64,000 nucleotides of DNA from Umezawaea sp049997955 (GTDB taxonomy: Bacteria; Actinomycetota; Actinomycetes; Mycobacteriales; Pseudonocardiaceae). The position numbers and the translations under genes were made by a program. The DNA is taken from NCBI GenBank assembly GCA_049997955.1, contig JAEBDY010000003.1, positions 124,001-188,000 on the forward strand, written 5' to 3'. The notes under the pieces were generated by a model. The model searched no databases, was not told the origin of the DNA, and was given only the letters and a program-made list of their open reading frames with translations. This document shows, piece after piece, positions 43,455 to 52,397 of the stretch. Position 1 is the first letter of the stretch; every line of letters begins with the position of its first letter.

Positions 43455-43495
43455 CGCGGCAGGCGCGGGCACCCCGGTGCCCGGCGCCTGCCGCG
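43455..43495 (+). terminator. Terminator of the glyoxalase-fold gene
   Basis: CGCGGCAGGCGC pairs with GCGCCTGCCGCG, with an inner GGGCACC/GGTGCCC stem. It starts six bases after the stop codon. No T-run. Confidence 0.75.
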
Positions 43496-43548
43496 GGCTC
43501 GACCAGCGTTACAGCGCCTGTGCAGCGAGTGACCATAACGTCGTTCCC

Positions 43549-44430
43549 ATGCTGATTCTCATCGCGGGATCGACAGGACTCATTGGCAGCGCGGTGGTTT
43601 CCGAACTGCGCGAAGCGGGTCACGAGGTGCGCCGGCTGGTGCGGCGCGAACCGGTGGCCGACGACGAGCGGGAGTGGGACCCACCGTCCGGCAAGATCGC
43701 GTCGGGGGCGTTCGACGGCGTGGGGGCGGTGGTGAACCTGTGCGGCGCCTCGGTCCAGGGCAGGTGGAACCCGGCGCACAAGCGGCGGATCCGGGACAGC
43801 CGCATCGCACCCGCCGGGGTGCTGGCCGCCGCGGTCGCCGAACACGGGGTTCCGGTGCTGCTCAACGCGTCCAGCCTGAGCTACTACGGGAACACCGGCG
43901 CGGACGTCGCGGACGAGGACTCCACCGAGGGCGAGGGTTTCCTCGCCGAGATGGTGATCGACTGGGAAGCCGCGACCGCGGTGGCGAGCGACGCGGGCGC
44001 GAGGGTCGTGCTGCTGCGCACCGGTCTCGTGCTGTCACCCGACGGCGGCCTGCTCAGCCAGCTCAAGCCGATGGTCCAGCTGGGACTGGGCGGACGGCTG
44101 GGTGACGGCGAGCAGTACGTGGCGTGGATCAGCGTGCCGGACGAGGTGGCGGCGATCCGCTTCCTGCTGGAGCACCCCGACGTGTCCGGTCCGGTCAACC
44201 TGTGCGCGCCGGAACCCGTGACCAACGGCGAGTTCACCAAGGCGCTGGGCCGGGCGCTCCACCGGCCCGTGTTCCTGTCCGTTCCCAAGGTCGTCGTCCG
44301 GTTCGCCCTGGGGGAGGCGGCCGACGAGCTGGCGCTCATCAGCCTGCGCGTCGTGCCGCGCGTGCTGAGCGAGGCGGGCTTCGTGTTCCGGCACGTCGAC
44401 TTCCGCGCCGCGCTCGCCGAATCCCTCTGA
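43549..44430 (+). CDS. SDR39U1/YfcH-type NAD-dependent epimerase family protein
   Basis: A 293-residue extended short-chain dehydrogenase of the YfcH (TIGR01777) type. It has the nucleotide motif IAGSTGLIGSAV, the family text VVNLCGASVQGRWN, SSLSYYGNTGAD and VLLRTGLVLSPDGG, and a C-terminal VPKVVVRFALGEAADELAL. The physiological substrate of this family is not known. No ribosome site precedes ATG 43549, so a leaderless transcript is possible. It ends at a bidirectional terminator shared with the next, convergent gene. Confidence 0.88.
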   Translation: MLILIAGSTGLIGSAVVSELREAGHEVRRLVRREPVADDEREWDPPSGKIASGAFDGVGAVVNLCGASVQGRWNPAHKRRIRDSRIAPAGVLAAAVAEHGVPVLLNASSLSYYGNTGADVADEDSTEGEGFLAEMVIDWEAATAVASDAGARVVLLRTGLVLSPDGGLLSQLKPMVQLGLGGRLGDGEQYVAWISVPDEVAAIRFLLEHPDVSGPVNLCAPEPVTNGEFTKALGRALHRPVFLSVPKVVVRFALGEAADELALISLRVVPRVLSEAGFVFRHVDFRAALAESL

Positions 44431-44443
44431 CACCAAGAAGAAC

Positions 44444-44476
44444 GAAGCTCCTGGGGACCGTCGCCCCAGGAGCTTC
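44444..44476. terminator. Bidirectional terminator between convergent genes
   Basis: GAAGCTCCTGGGG pairs perfectly with CCCCAGGAGCTTC around a seven-base loop, midway between two convergent stop codons. Confidence 0.85.
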
Positions 44477-44489
44477 GCCGTTGTCGAAC

Positions 44490-45023
44490 TCAGACGGACA
44501 CCGCGGCGCGCGCGAAGCGGTAGCCGGTCTGCGCGTGCGGCGCCTTGCCGAACGCCAGCACCTTGTCCGGGTCGATCCGGAACACGACCGCCGGGTGGCC
44601 CGCGACGTGGGCGACGTCGTCGATGACCTCCAGGTTCCACCCCTTGTCGTCGCTGTACTTCGCGCTGAACGCGTCGGAGATCATCCGCAGGTCGGCGGGT
44701 TCGGTGATGAGGGTCGTCTCGCCCTCCACGACCACGTCGAGCCCCTCGGTCCACAGGTTGTTGCCCGTCGTCACGGCGACCTTGCCGCTGTGCTCCAGGT
44801 TGCGCATCTTCTGCTCGAACGACGCGGTGCTGAAGTAGAGCAGGTTCTCGTGCCACACCGCGACGACCGGCGTCACGTGGGGACGGCCGTCGGCGCGGAC
44901 GGTGGTCAGCCAGAAGAGTTCCGCGGTTTCCAGCAGCCGCAGGGTTTCCTCCCACGACGTGGGCTCCACCCCCGGTTCGCTGAAGCGGACGTCGAGTCGG
45001 GTGGTGGGGGAAGTGGTCGGCAT
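44490..45023 (-). CDS. Pyridoxamine 5'-phosphate oxidase-fold (FMN/F420-binding) protein
   Basis: A 177-residue split-barrel protein: LETAELFWLTTVRADGRPHVTPV, LLYFSTASFEQKMRNLE and AVTTGNNLWTEGLDVVVEG match the PPOX/F420-dependent reductase fold. Such proteins reduce or bind small molecules with FMN, F420 or haem. A GGAAGGG site precedes ATG 45023. It stands alone. Confidence 0.85.
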   Translation of the reverse strand: MPTTSPTTRLDVRFSEPGVEPTSWEETLRLLETAELFWLTTVRADGRPHVTPVVAVWHENLLYFSTASFEQKMRNLEHSGKVAVTTGNNLWTEGLDVVVEGETTLITEPADLRMISDAFSAKYSDDKGWNLEVIDDVAHVAGHPAVVFRIDPDKVLAFGKAPHAQTGYRFARAAVSV

Positions 45024-45238
45024 CGTGTTCCCTTCCTGCCGTGAGCGGTCAGACGGAGACGATCTCGATGAGGGGAATCCCTCGGCAGGCGGAGTCGCCG
45101 AACTTTTCCTTCCCCTGCAACGAGGTTATGGCCGTGGGGTGAAGTCCGGCAATGCCGTTCCCATAAGGGGTTCTTCTCGGTCCGATCAGGACTCCCGGCT
45201 CCACCGGGACTCCAGCGGACCGGTCTAGCGTGCCCTGA

Positions 45239-46045
45239 ATGGGAAACACGCTGAAGGTGCCGGGAGCGACGCTGTACTACGAGACCGCCGGATCGGGTCC
45301 GGTGCTGCTCTTCATCGGCGGCGGCACCAGTGACACCACGAACTTCGAGGAAGTGGGCCGCCACTTCGAGGACCGCTACACGGTCGTCCACTACGACCGC
45401 CGCGGCAACGGCCGCAGCCACCTCGACGGCCCGCCCGGTCCGCAGCGGATCGAGGAGCACGCCGACGACGCCATCGCACTGCTCGAACTCCTGGGGAACG
45501 GCAGGCAGGCCGACATCCTCGGCAGCAGCTCCGGCGCCCTCATCGTCCTGGACGTGCTGGCCCGCAGGCCAGACCTGGTCCGCCGCGCCATCCCCCACGA
45601 GGCCCCCGCGTTCACCCTCACCCCCGACCGCGAAGGCATCCTCGGCTTCCTCCGCCACGCCCTCGCCGAGTTCGAACGCGCGGGCGCCGACGCGGGCATG
45701 GCGGTCTTCGGCAACGGCTCCGGCACGCCCGAGGAACTCCGCGAAGGCACACCGGAGGAGCAGGAGACCGCTCGCCGCATCGACGCCAACGTCCCGTTCT
45801 TCTTCCGCTACGAGATGATGTCCTTCGTCGACTACGACCCCGACCTGGCCGCCCTCACCACGCTGAACTCCAGCCTCGTCCCGGCGGTGGGCGCGGACTC
45901 CATCGACACCCCACCGGTCCAGGCGATCCGCATCCTCGCCAAGGAGACCGACACCGAGGTGGCGGTCTTCCCAGGCGGCCACGTGGGCTACCTCTCCGAC
46001 CCCCCGGCGTTCGCGGCGAAGCTGAACGAGGTCCTGTCCGCCTGA
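45239..46045 (+). CDS. Alpha/beta hydrolase
   Basis: A 268-residue hydrolase. The nucleophile elbow is LGSSSGALIVL, the oxyanion strand is LLFIGGGTSDTTNFEE, RRGNGRS is the usual Asp-Arg-Arg-Gly-x-G-x-S block, and the catalytic histidine is in FPGGHVGYLSDP. No ribosome site is seen. TAGCGT lies a few bases upstream of ATG 45239 and could be a -10 element for a leaderless message. Substrate unknown. Confidence 0.87.
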   Translation: MGNTLKVPGATLYYETAGSGPVLLFIGGGTSDTTNFEEVGRHFEDRYTVVHYDRRGNGRSHLDGPPGPQRIEEHADDAIALLELLGNGRQADILGSSSGALIVLDVLARRPDLVRRAIPHEAPAFTLTPDREGILGFLRHALAEFERAGADAGMAVFGNGSGTPEELREGTPEEQETARRIDANVPFFFRYEMMSFVDYDPDLAALTTLNSSLVPAVGADSIDTPPVQAIRILAKETDTEVAVFPGGHVGYLSDPPAFAAKLNEVLSA

Positions 46046-46198
46046 CGGTCAACGCTCGCGGCGTTCGCCGTCCCGGGGAAACCCAGGGCGGATCGTTGTC
46101 CACCGGACAGAATCCGAAGTTCACCGCGACGTCCCTGTGCGGTCATCGGCGCAGACCCTACTGTCGTTCCCGGCCACCACCGGCACGAAGGGATCCCG

Positions 46199-49189
46199 AT
46201 GCGCGTTCTCACCCTGGGCCTGGTCGCCGTCCTGGCGCTGGGCACGCCGCCGCCACTGGCGGACGCCGCCAAGGACCCCCGACCGGCCAAGGACGTCACC
46301 CGCTTCGTGGACCCCCTGATCGGCAGCGCCAACGGCGGCAACACCTACCCCGGCGCGGTCCGGCCGTTCGGCATGATCTCCTGGAGCCCCACCAGCACCA
46401 GGGGCGACCAGACGAACACCGGGGCGGCCAACGGCTACGCCTACGACGCCACCAGGGTCAGGGGTTTCGGCCTCACCCACGTGAACGGCGCGGGCTGCCA
46501 CCCCGGCGCGGCGGGTGACGTCCCCATCATGCCCTTCGTGGGCGACGTCACCAGCTCGCCCACCGCGGACACCCGTGACGAGGTCTACGCCAGCGACTTC
46601 CGCCACGAGGACGAGTCCGCCACCCCCGGCCGGTACCAGGTGGCCCTGAAGTCCGGCGCCTCGGTGGACCTCTCCGTCACCACCAGGGCGGGAATCGGCG
46701 ACTTCACCTTCCCCGCCGACCAGAAGGCCGCGCTCCTCTTCCGCGTCTCCAACTCCCTCAACGGCAGCGAGGACGCGGAGATCACCATCGACCCCGTGAC
46801 GAACACCGTCCAGGGTTCCGTCCTCACCGGAGCCTTCTGCGGCCGACGGGCCAACGGCGGCGGCAACAACAAGAAGACCTACTACCGCCTCTACTTCACC
46901 GCCGAGTTCGACCGCCCCTTCGCCACCACGGGCACGTGGCTCGACGACACCCTCACCCCCGGATCCACCACGACCCGCGGCGGCGAGGGCTACGAGACCG
47001 GCGCGGCCAGGGCGGGCAGGGGCTCCGGCGGCTACGTCACGTTCGACCCCAGCACCGACAACGACGTCCAGGTCCGGGTGGGCATCTCCTACACCAGCCA
47101 GGACGCCGCGAAGCGCAACCTGGGCAAGGAGATCAAGCGCGGGGACGACGTCGACGACGTCGCCGCGGACGCGACCCGCGACTGGGACCGCAAGCTCCGG
47201 GACGTCGAGGTCGCGGGTGGCACGGACGACCAGCTCAAGACCTTCTACACGGCGGTGTACCACACCTTCCTGCAGCCCAACGTCTCCAGCGACGTGGACG
47301 GCACCTACCTGGGCAGTGACCAACAGGTCCACCGGGTGGGAGGAGGTCAGAAGGCGCAGTACGGCAACTTCTCCGGCTGGGACCAGTACCGGGCCCACAC
47401 CCAGCTGCTGGCGCTCCTGGAACCCGAGGTGGCGAGCGACTACGCCCAGTCCCTCCTCAACCTCGCCAACCAGCACGGCGGGGTGTGGGACCGCTGGATC
47501 CACGTCAACGGCCCCACCCACGTCATGACCGGCGACCCATCGGCCCCCGCGCTGGCGGGCATGCACGCCATGGGGGCCAGGGACTTCCAGGTCGGGGAGG
47601 CGTTCGACTCCCTGGTCCGCCAGGCGACCACGCCGCACCCGGACGGCCTGTCCGACAAGGGCTGCCCCGGCCAGTGCGAGGGCCAGCGCCCCAACCTCGC
47701 CGAGTACCAACGACTGGGCTACGCCCCGCAGGACACGTGCCACTGCTGGGGCGGCGCGGCGGAGACGCTGGAGGACTCCACCGCGGACTTCGCTCTGGCC
47801 GACTGGGCGGCACGACTGGGCCGCGACGACGTCCGGGCGCGGCTCCTCCCGCGGGCGAGCTGGTGGCGCAACACCTTCAACCCGTCCGCCGCGGGAACCG
47901 GTTACCAGCAGGCGAAGAACGCCGACGGCACCTGGCTGTGGCCGTTCACGCCGTCCTCGGACGCGGGTTTCGCGCAGGGCAGCAGCGCCACCTACACGTG
48001 GATGGTCCAGCACGACGTCTCCGGTCTCGCGAACGCCATGGGCGGCAAGGCCCGAGCGGTGGCCCGACTGGACGACTTCTTCCACCGGCCGGACGGCTCC
48101 TGGGCCACCGGCGGCGACGGCCTCCGCTACGACCCGACGAACGAGCCGGGCATCCACACCCCGTGGCTCTACAACGCTCTCGGCCAGCCGTGGAAGACCC
48201 AGCAGACCGTGCGCGCCATGGCGGGCCTCGTCTACAAGACCGGCCCCGCGGGCCTGCCGGGCAACGACGACCTCGGCACCATGTCCGCCTGGTACGTCTT
48301 CGCCGCACTGGGCGTCTACCCCCAGACCCCCAGTCGCGCCGAACTCCTCCTGTCCAGCCCGGTGTTCCCCAAGGCCTGGATCAACCGCGGCGGCAAGACC
48401 ATCAGGATCACCGCCCCGAAGGCCTCACCCGACAACGTCTACATCCAGTCGGCCAAGCTCAACGGCAAGGCCCACACCAGGTCCTGGCTCCCGGAGGAGG
48501 TCGTCGCACGGGGCGGCGACCTGACGATCGACGTCGGCCCCACCCCGAACCACGGCTGGGGAGCCACCGACCTCCCAGTCGACCACGTCCCCACCGCCCG
48601 GACCCCGATCCCGAACCTCCCGGAAGCCTGCACGCCGTCCGGCGCCCAGTGCGTCCACGACCTCCGCACCCAGTCCGATGTGGACGGAACGGCCACGGCC
48701 GACGCCAAGCAGCAGGGCAACCTCGACGGCAAGGGCTGGAGCTTCCCGGCGGAACAACTCCCCGCGCCGGGAAGGCGAACCGTGTCGGGCGTCGACCACC
48801 TCATCCCCACGACGACCGGCACCACTCGCAACTTCCTCACGCTCCGCGGCCAACGCACCTACCTGACCCCGAACAGGTACGGGCAGCTGGACCTCCTGAC
48901 CACGGCGGTGAACGGCGACCAGCAGGCGGACGTGACCGTCACCTACACCGACGGCTCCACGTCCACCGCGAAGCTGGCCGTCACCGACTGGGCGTCCGCG
49001 GCAGGCCCGAAGTTCGGCGAGGACACGGCGATCACCGCCACCACCCGCTACAACGCCAACGGCACCGCGGACGGCAGGACCGTCCGGATCTGGCACGTGG
49101 GCGTCCCGCTGGACCCCACCCGCACCGCGGTGTCGTTCACCACGACCCCGAACCAGAACCTCAAGGTCTTCGCCCTCAGCGCCGGCTAG
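46199..49189 (+). CDS. Secreted GH92 family alpha-mannosidase
   Basis: A 996-residue exported glycoside hydrolase. A signal peptide (RVLTLGLVAVLALG to PPPLADA) is followed by the GH92 text: FVDPLIGSANGGNTYPGAVRPFG, GFGLTHVNGAGC, FSGWDQYRAHTQLLALL, then GLPGNDDLGTMSAWYVFAALG, with the conserved acidic residues. GH92 enzymes are calcium-dependent exo-mannosidases acting on mannose side chains. The C-terminal 200 residues add a beta-rich domain (GWSFPAEQLPAPG to LKVFALSAG), common in secreted actinobacterial glycosidases. It stands alone. Confidence 0.93.
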   Translation: MRVLTLGLVAVLALGTPPPLADAAKDPRPAKDVTRFVDPLIGSANGGNTYPGAVRPFGMISWSPTSTRGDQTNTGAANGYAYDATRVRGFGLTHVNGAGCHPGAAGDVPIMPFVGDVTSSPTADTRDEVYASDFRHEDESATPGRYQVALKSGASVDLSVTTRAGIGDFTFPADQKAALLFRVSNSLNGSEDAEITIDPVTNTVQGSVLTGAFCGRRANGGGNNKKTYYRLYFTAEFDRPFATTGTWLDDTLTPGSTTTRGGEGYETGAARAGRGSGGYVTFDPSTDNDVQVRVGISYTSQDAAKRNLGKEIKRGDDVDDVAADATRDWDRKLRDVEVAGGTDDQLKTFYTAVYHTFLQPNVSSDVDGTYLGSDQQVHRVGGGQKAQYGNFSGWDQYRAHTQLLALLEPEVASDYAQSLLNLANQHGGVWDRWIHVNGPTHVMTGDPSAPALAGMHAMGARDFQVGEAFDSLVRQATTPHPDGLSDKGCPGQCEGQRPNLAEYQRLGYAPQDTCHCWGGAAETLEDSTADFALADWAARLGRDDVRARLLPRASWWRNTFNPSAAGTGYQQAKNADGTWLWPFTPSSDAGFAQGSSATYTWMVQHDVSGLANAMGGKARAVARLDDFFHRPDGSWATGGDGLRYDPTNEPGIHTPWLYNALGQPWKTQQTVRAMAGLVYKTGPAGLPGNDDLGTMSAWYVFAALGVYPQTPSRAELLLSSPVFPKAWINRGGKTIRITAPKASPDNVYIQSAKLNGKAHTRSWLPEEVVARGGDLTIDVGPTPNHGWGATDLPVDHVPTARTPIPNLPEACTPSGAQCVHDLRTQSDVDGTATADAKQQGNLDGKGWSFPAEQLPAPGRRTVSGVDHLIPTTTGTTRNFLTLRGQRTYLTPNRYGQLDLLTTAVNGDQQADVTVTYTDGSTSTAKLAVTDWASAAGPKFGEDTAITATTRYNANGTADGRTVRIWHVGVPLDPTRTAVSFTTTPNQNLKVFALSAG

Positions 49190-49356
49190 TCCGACGGGTA
49201 CTGGAACACCTCGTCGAGCGTCACCCCGATCGCGACCACGTGCGCGCCCGTGGTCGCGATCACGCTCTTCTCCTCGAACGGCACGGCCGCCCCCTGTCCG
49301 TCCAAATCTTCGACAGGTCCGACCGTCGGGCCAGGTCGGCGAGGTGCAAGAACGTT

Positions 49357-50013
49357 TTACACCCGGTCGAGTGACGCGCCCGCGAGGTCACGCCCGTGCT
49401 CACGCGCGGTTTCCTCGGCGGCGGCCCGGATGGTCGAGGCCATCTCCCGCAGCGACTCCATCTGCGGCGTCACGGCGGCGAGCGTCAGTTCCGACTCGAC
49501 CACCTTGAGGTCCAGCTCCCACACGTCGGCGAGGACGCGCCGCATCCACCCGGTGGCGTGGTCCCAGCCCTCGCGCGGCGTACCTGCGCCGTAGCCGCCA
49601 CCGCGCACCGTCACGAGCACGGCGGGCTTGCCCTTGGTCGCGGGCGTCCTGCCCGGCGCCATGCGCGGATCGGTCGTGACCAGGTCCACCCACGTCTTGA
49701 AGTGCTGCGAGACGCCGAAGTTGTACAGCGGCACGGCGAACAGCAGCGCGTCCGCGTCAGCCAGCTGATCGGTCGCCTCGGTGGCCAGCGCCACCGCTTC
49801 CCGCTGCTCGGCGGTCCGGCTCTCCGCGGGCGTGTACGGCGCCGTCACCGCCGTGGCCCACGCGGTGGCCGGAATCGGGTCGACGCCGATGTGCCGGGTG
49901 ACGACGGCGGCGTTCGGGTGAGCCGACCGCCACTCCTGCTCGACGATGTCGGCGATCTCGCGGCTGTGCGAACCCTCGACGCGAATGCTCGCGTCCAGGC
50001 GGAAGAGCGACAT
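49357..50013 (-). CDS. FMN-dependent NADH:quinone/azo reductase (AzoR-like)
   Basis: A 218-residue flavodoxin-fold reductase. Family text: LFRLDASIRVEGSHSREIAD, ADALLFAVPLYNFGVSQHFKTWVD with the PxYNF motif of AzoR, and VTVRGGGYGAGTPREGWDH. It reduces quinones or azo compounds with NADH by two electrons, a detoxifying role. GGGAG precedes ATG 50013. It is divergent from an HxlR regulator, the usual arrangement for redox- or quinone-sensed control. Confidence 0.92.
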   Translation of the reverse strand: MSLFRLDASIRVEGSHSREIADIVEQEWRSAHPNAAVVTRHIGVDPIPATAWATAVTAPYTPAESRTAEQREAVALATEATDQLADADALLFAVPLYNFGVSQHFKTWVDLVTTDPRMAPGRTPATKGKPAVLVTVRGGGYGAGTPREGWDHATGWMRRVLADVWELDLKVVESELTLAAVTPQMESLREMASTIRAAAEETAREHGRDLAGASLDRV

Positions 50014-50112
50014 GGTGACTCCCAGTAGTACCTAGTGGGTAGCTAGCTGCTAGTTCTTAGCTAGTCACTAGTAATATACAAGTACCAAGCTGGGCGCAAG
50101 CGGCCCGGTACT
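50014..50112. promoter_or_regulatory. CTAG-rich divergent operator region
   Basis: Between the azoreductase and HxlR genes, the rare tetramer CTAG occurs five times within 40 bases (starting at 50032, 50043, 50050, 50061 and 50068), and CTAGTG (50032) with CACTAG (50066) forms an inverted pair. TATACA just upstream of ATG 50113 may be a -10. This is likely the HxlR binding area for both genes. Confidence 0.65.
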
Positions 50113-50499
50113 ATGGCGTTCGTGACACCCCCAGAGCCGAGCGCCGTCCAGGAGCACCCTGACGTGCGCGTGTGCGAGGTCGAACTGCGACGCGCCTTCG
50201 ACTTCCTGGGCAAGCGCTGGAACGGCGTCATCCTCGCCGTGATGGGCTCACGCGGCCCGGTCGGCTTCGCCGACCTGAAGCGCGCGGTAACCGGGATCAC
50301 CGACTCGATGCTCTCCGACCGCCTGACGGAACTGGCCTCGATCGGCCTGGTCAACCGCTCGGTCACCACCACGAAGCCACCATCGGTGACCTACGCGCTC
50401 ACCGAAGAGGGCAAGCGCCTACTCCCGGTATTCGACCAGCTGGCCCGCTGGGCAAAGGAAAACCTGGCCGAACGCTGCGCCGAGGTCGAGAACCGCTAA
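50113..50499 (+). CDS. HxlR-family transcriptional regulator
   Basis: A 128-residue winged-helix regulator: CEVELRRAFDFLGKRWNGVILAVM, then GFADLKRAVTGITDSMLSDRL, the recognition helix, and a wing (VTYALTEEGKRLLPVFDQLARWA). The cysteine in VRVCEVE is where HxlR/YodB/QorR proteins sense quinones or aldehydes. It is divergent from the azoreductase, fitting control of quinone detoxification. The start lies at a likely leaderless position with no ribosome site. Confidence 0.92.
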   Translation: MAFVTPPEPSAVQEHPDVRVCEVELRRAFDFLGKRWNGVILAVMGSRGPVGFADLKRAVTGITDSMLSDRLTELASIGLVNRSVTTTKPPSVTYALTEEGKRLLPVFDQLARWAKENLAERCAEVENR

Positions 50500-50689
50500 G
50501 CAGACGTCGACAGTTCACAGGCACGACAACGGCAACACGCCAACGCGCCAGTCGGCTGCTGACGAGCGGGGCCCGAGGCAGGCCCAGCGCCGACAAGTGG
50601 TGCACAACAGCGCTAAGCCTGTCCGAACGGGCGGGCAACAACACCCGGCTTCAACGCCAACACGGCCCAGGCACGCCAACAACACCGGC

Positions 50690-50850
50690 CTGCCACGGTT
50701 CAAGCGCAGCAGCGAAACCGCGCCAGTCACAGCCCAAGTGCAGCAACGAAACTTGGCCCACCACGGTTCAAGTGCGCAACGGAAGCACGCCAGTCACAGC
50801 CCAAGCGCAGCAACGGAACCTGACTCACCACAGCTCAAGCGGACGCACGC
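50690..50850. repeat. Degenerate direct repeats in an intergenic stretch
   Basis: Within the 50500-51349 gap, text such as CCAGTCACAGCCCAAG with GCAGCAACG occurs twice, and related CACCACGGTTCAAG and CACCACAGCTCAAG also recur. No gene is convincing here. It looks like decayed tandem sequence, similar in texture to the gap at 36.5-36.75 kb that precedes the other hairpin copy. Confidence 0.45.
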
Positions 50851-50881
50851 AACCCGCCAGTCATCCAGACCCAGGTCCCCA

Positions 50882-50983
50882 CCCCGATCCGAAGCGCCCT
50901 CATGCCTGCTTTCGTTTGTCAAGGCATCTTTCCCGCCTTGACAAACGAAAGCAGGCATGGAGAAAATTAAGCGAGCGGGGTGA
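50882..50983 (+). repeat. Hairpin repeat with constant core and variable outer stem, copy 2
   Basis: Same left flank CCCCGATCCGAAGCGCCCT as copy 1, then a perfect 25-bp stem: outer CATGCCTGCTTTCG (50901-50914), inner TTTGTCAAGGC, loop ATCTTTCCC (50926-50934), and the full complement to 50959. The right flank is TGGAGA and GCGAGCGGGG. The outer stem differs from copy 1 on both arms but stays self-complementary. Confidence 0.88.
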
Positions 50984-51240
50984 CGACCGACCTGACCGCT
51001 GGAACCGGCACCCAGGACCCATGACCAGCAAAAATCAGACGTCCCCCAAAGTGGAAGACCCCCCGATACACACGCTACGACAGGGGTCCGACAATTTCCG
51101 ACGCCGACGCCGACGCCGACGGCCAACTCCAACGCTCAACCCCGGCAGTCAGCATCCGGTACAGCAGTCAGCACAACATTCGCAATGAAGGCCGGGGAGG
51201 TGACCCAAAACCCCTACCGGTCGGCAACCGCTCACCACTA

Positions 51241-51344
51241 AAGGCACGCCAGCAGCGGCTGCTCAAGCCGCCCACTGAAGCACGCTAGCGGCTGCTCAAG
51301 CCAGCCACTGAAGGCACGCCACCAGCGGCTGCTCAAGCCGGTGC
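51241..51344. repeat. Three tandem copies of a roughly 35-bp unit
   Basis: Units at 51241-51277, 51278-51310 and 51311-51344 share GGCACGCCA (or a variant) followed by GCGGCTGCTCAAGCC and a CCACTGAA junction. They abut one another without spacers, so this is a short tandem repeat and not a CRISPR. It lies just past the stop of the leftward kinase gene. Confidence 0.7.
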
Positions 51345-51349
51345 GTCCA

Positions 51350-52318
51350 TCAGGCCGGTGCGTCCACCAGGCTGGTGACGTAGGCGTCCAGCCGTTCCTG
51401 CACGGCTCGCGTCGTCAACTCCGTCCTCCCCGCCTCCCGCCACGGCTGCGACACCAACCGCACTTCTTCCGAGAACGCCACCCCGCTCCTCACCCGCCAG
51501 TACAACCGCGCGCCCGCGCCTGCGGCCAGCACTCCGCCTGCCTCCTCGTACGCCTCAGCGAACCGCGGACCCCACGCCGGGCCGTGCAGCAGCGCGAGAG
51601 TGGTGGAGCAGTGCGCGACATCGAGGTCCGCCGGGCCCCAGGAGCTCGCTGCCCAGTCGACGACGCCGGTGATCCGGGCGCCTGCCGGACTTGCGGGCGG
51701 CACGTCGAACAGCACGTTGCCGGGTTGGAAGTCCCGGTGCAGGAACCGCCCCTCCCAGGACGGCGCCGGCTCGCGGATCAGGCCGATCGCCGCGGCCCAC
51801 GCCGCCGCGTCAGCGCCCTTGGGGATCACGACGGTGTCGGCGGTCGTCAACGCCACGTACCCGCGGGGCCGCTGTGCGGGTCGCAACGCGTGGATGGCCA
51901 CGAGTTGACGGGCCAGCAGGGGGACGCGCGTCTCCACTCCCTCGTCGTCGAGGACCGCCCGGCCCACCAGATGCGTCATGAGGAGCGACGGGTACTCGCA
52001 ATGCGAAGAGGTCTGGTCGACCGCGACCAGTTCGGGAGCCGGAACGCCGGTCCCCGCGCACAGGGTCAGGGCGCCTGCTTCCCTGGTCAACCAGTCCTCG
52101 GCGTGCTCCGTGGTGACGAAGGTCCTCAGCACCAGGTCACGGGTGCCTCCGTCGCGCGTGCCGATGGTCAGCCTCCGCACTTCGGCGGTGATGCCGCCGT
52201 GCAGCGCCTGGATCCCGACGATCCGTTCGCCTGCCTCCAGGTGCCTGCTCACCCAGGCCAGCGTCAACGGTCGGACAGCCGCGGTCCCGTCGTGGTCGAG
52301 GTGATCGACGAAAGACAC
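51350..52318 (-). CDS. Aminoglycoside phosphotransferase (APH)-family kinase
   Basis: A 322-residue small-molecule kinase-like protein. The catalytic loop is FLHRDFQPGNVLFD and the metal site is ITGVVDWAASSWGPADLDVAH, both classic for the APH/choline kinase fold; EAGALTLCAG and LLMTHLVG lie in the N-lobe. The substrate cannot be told: antibiotics, choline-like compounds or homoserine are all known for the fold. GTG 52318 is used. It stands alone. Confidence 0.88.
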   Translation of the reverse strand: MSFVDHLDHDGTAAVRPLTLAWVSRHLEAGERIVGIQALHGGITAEVRRLTIGTRDGGTRDLVLRTFVTTEHAEDWLTREAGALTLCAGTGVPAPELVAVDQTSSHCEYPSLLMTHLVGRAVLDDEGVETRVPLLARQLVAIHALRPAQRPRGYVALTTADTVVIPKGADAAAWAAAIGLIREPAPSWEGRFLHRDFQPGNVLFDVPPASPAGARITGVVDWAASSWGPADLDVAHCSTTLALLHGPAWGPRFAEAYEEAGGVLAAGAGARLYWRVRSGVAFSEEVRLVSQPWREAGRTELTTRAVQERLDAYVTSLVDAPA

Positions 52319-52397
52319 CTGGCACCACCGTTCACGCACGAAGACCCGCCGACGAACACCACGCCGGCACACCCACGAACAACGCGCCGACCCGGAC

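Noticed and set aside
49186..49284. 33-codon minus-strand frame ending IGVTLDEVFQYPSD after the GH92 gene
   Set aside because: It reads like the end of a real protein, possibly a gene remnant, but I could not tie it to any family and the upstream part does not continue.
51241..51344. Short repeats that could suggest a CRISPR array
   Set aside because: The units touch each other without unique spacers and no cas gene is near; it is a three-copy tandem repeat.
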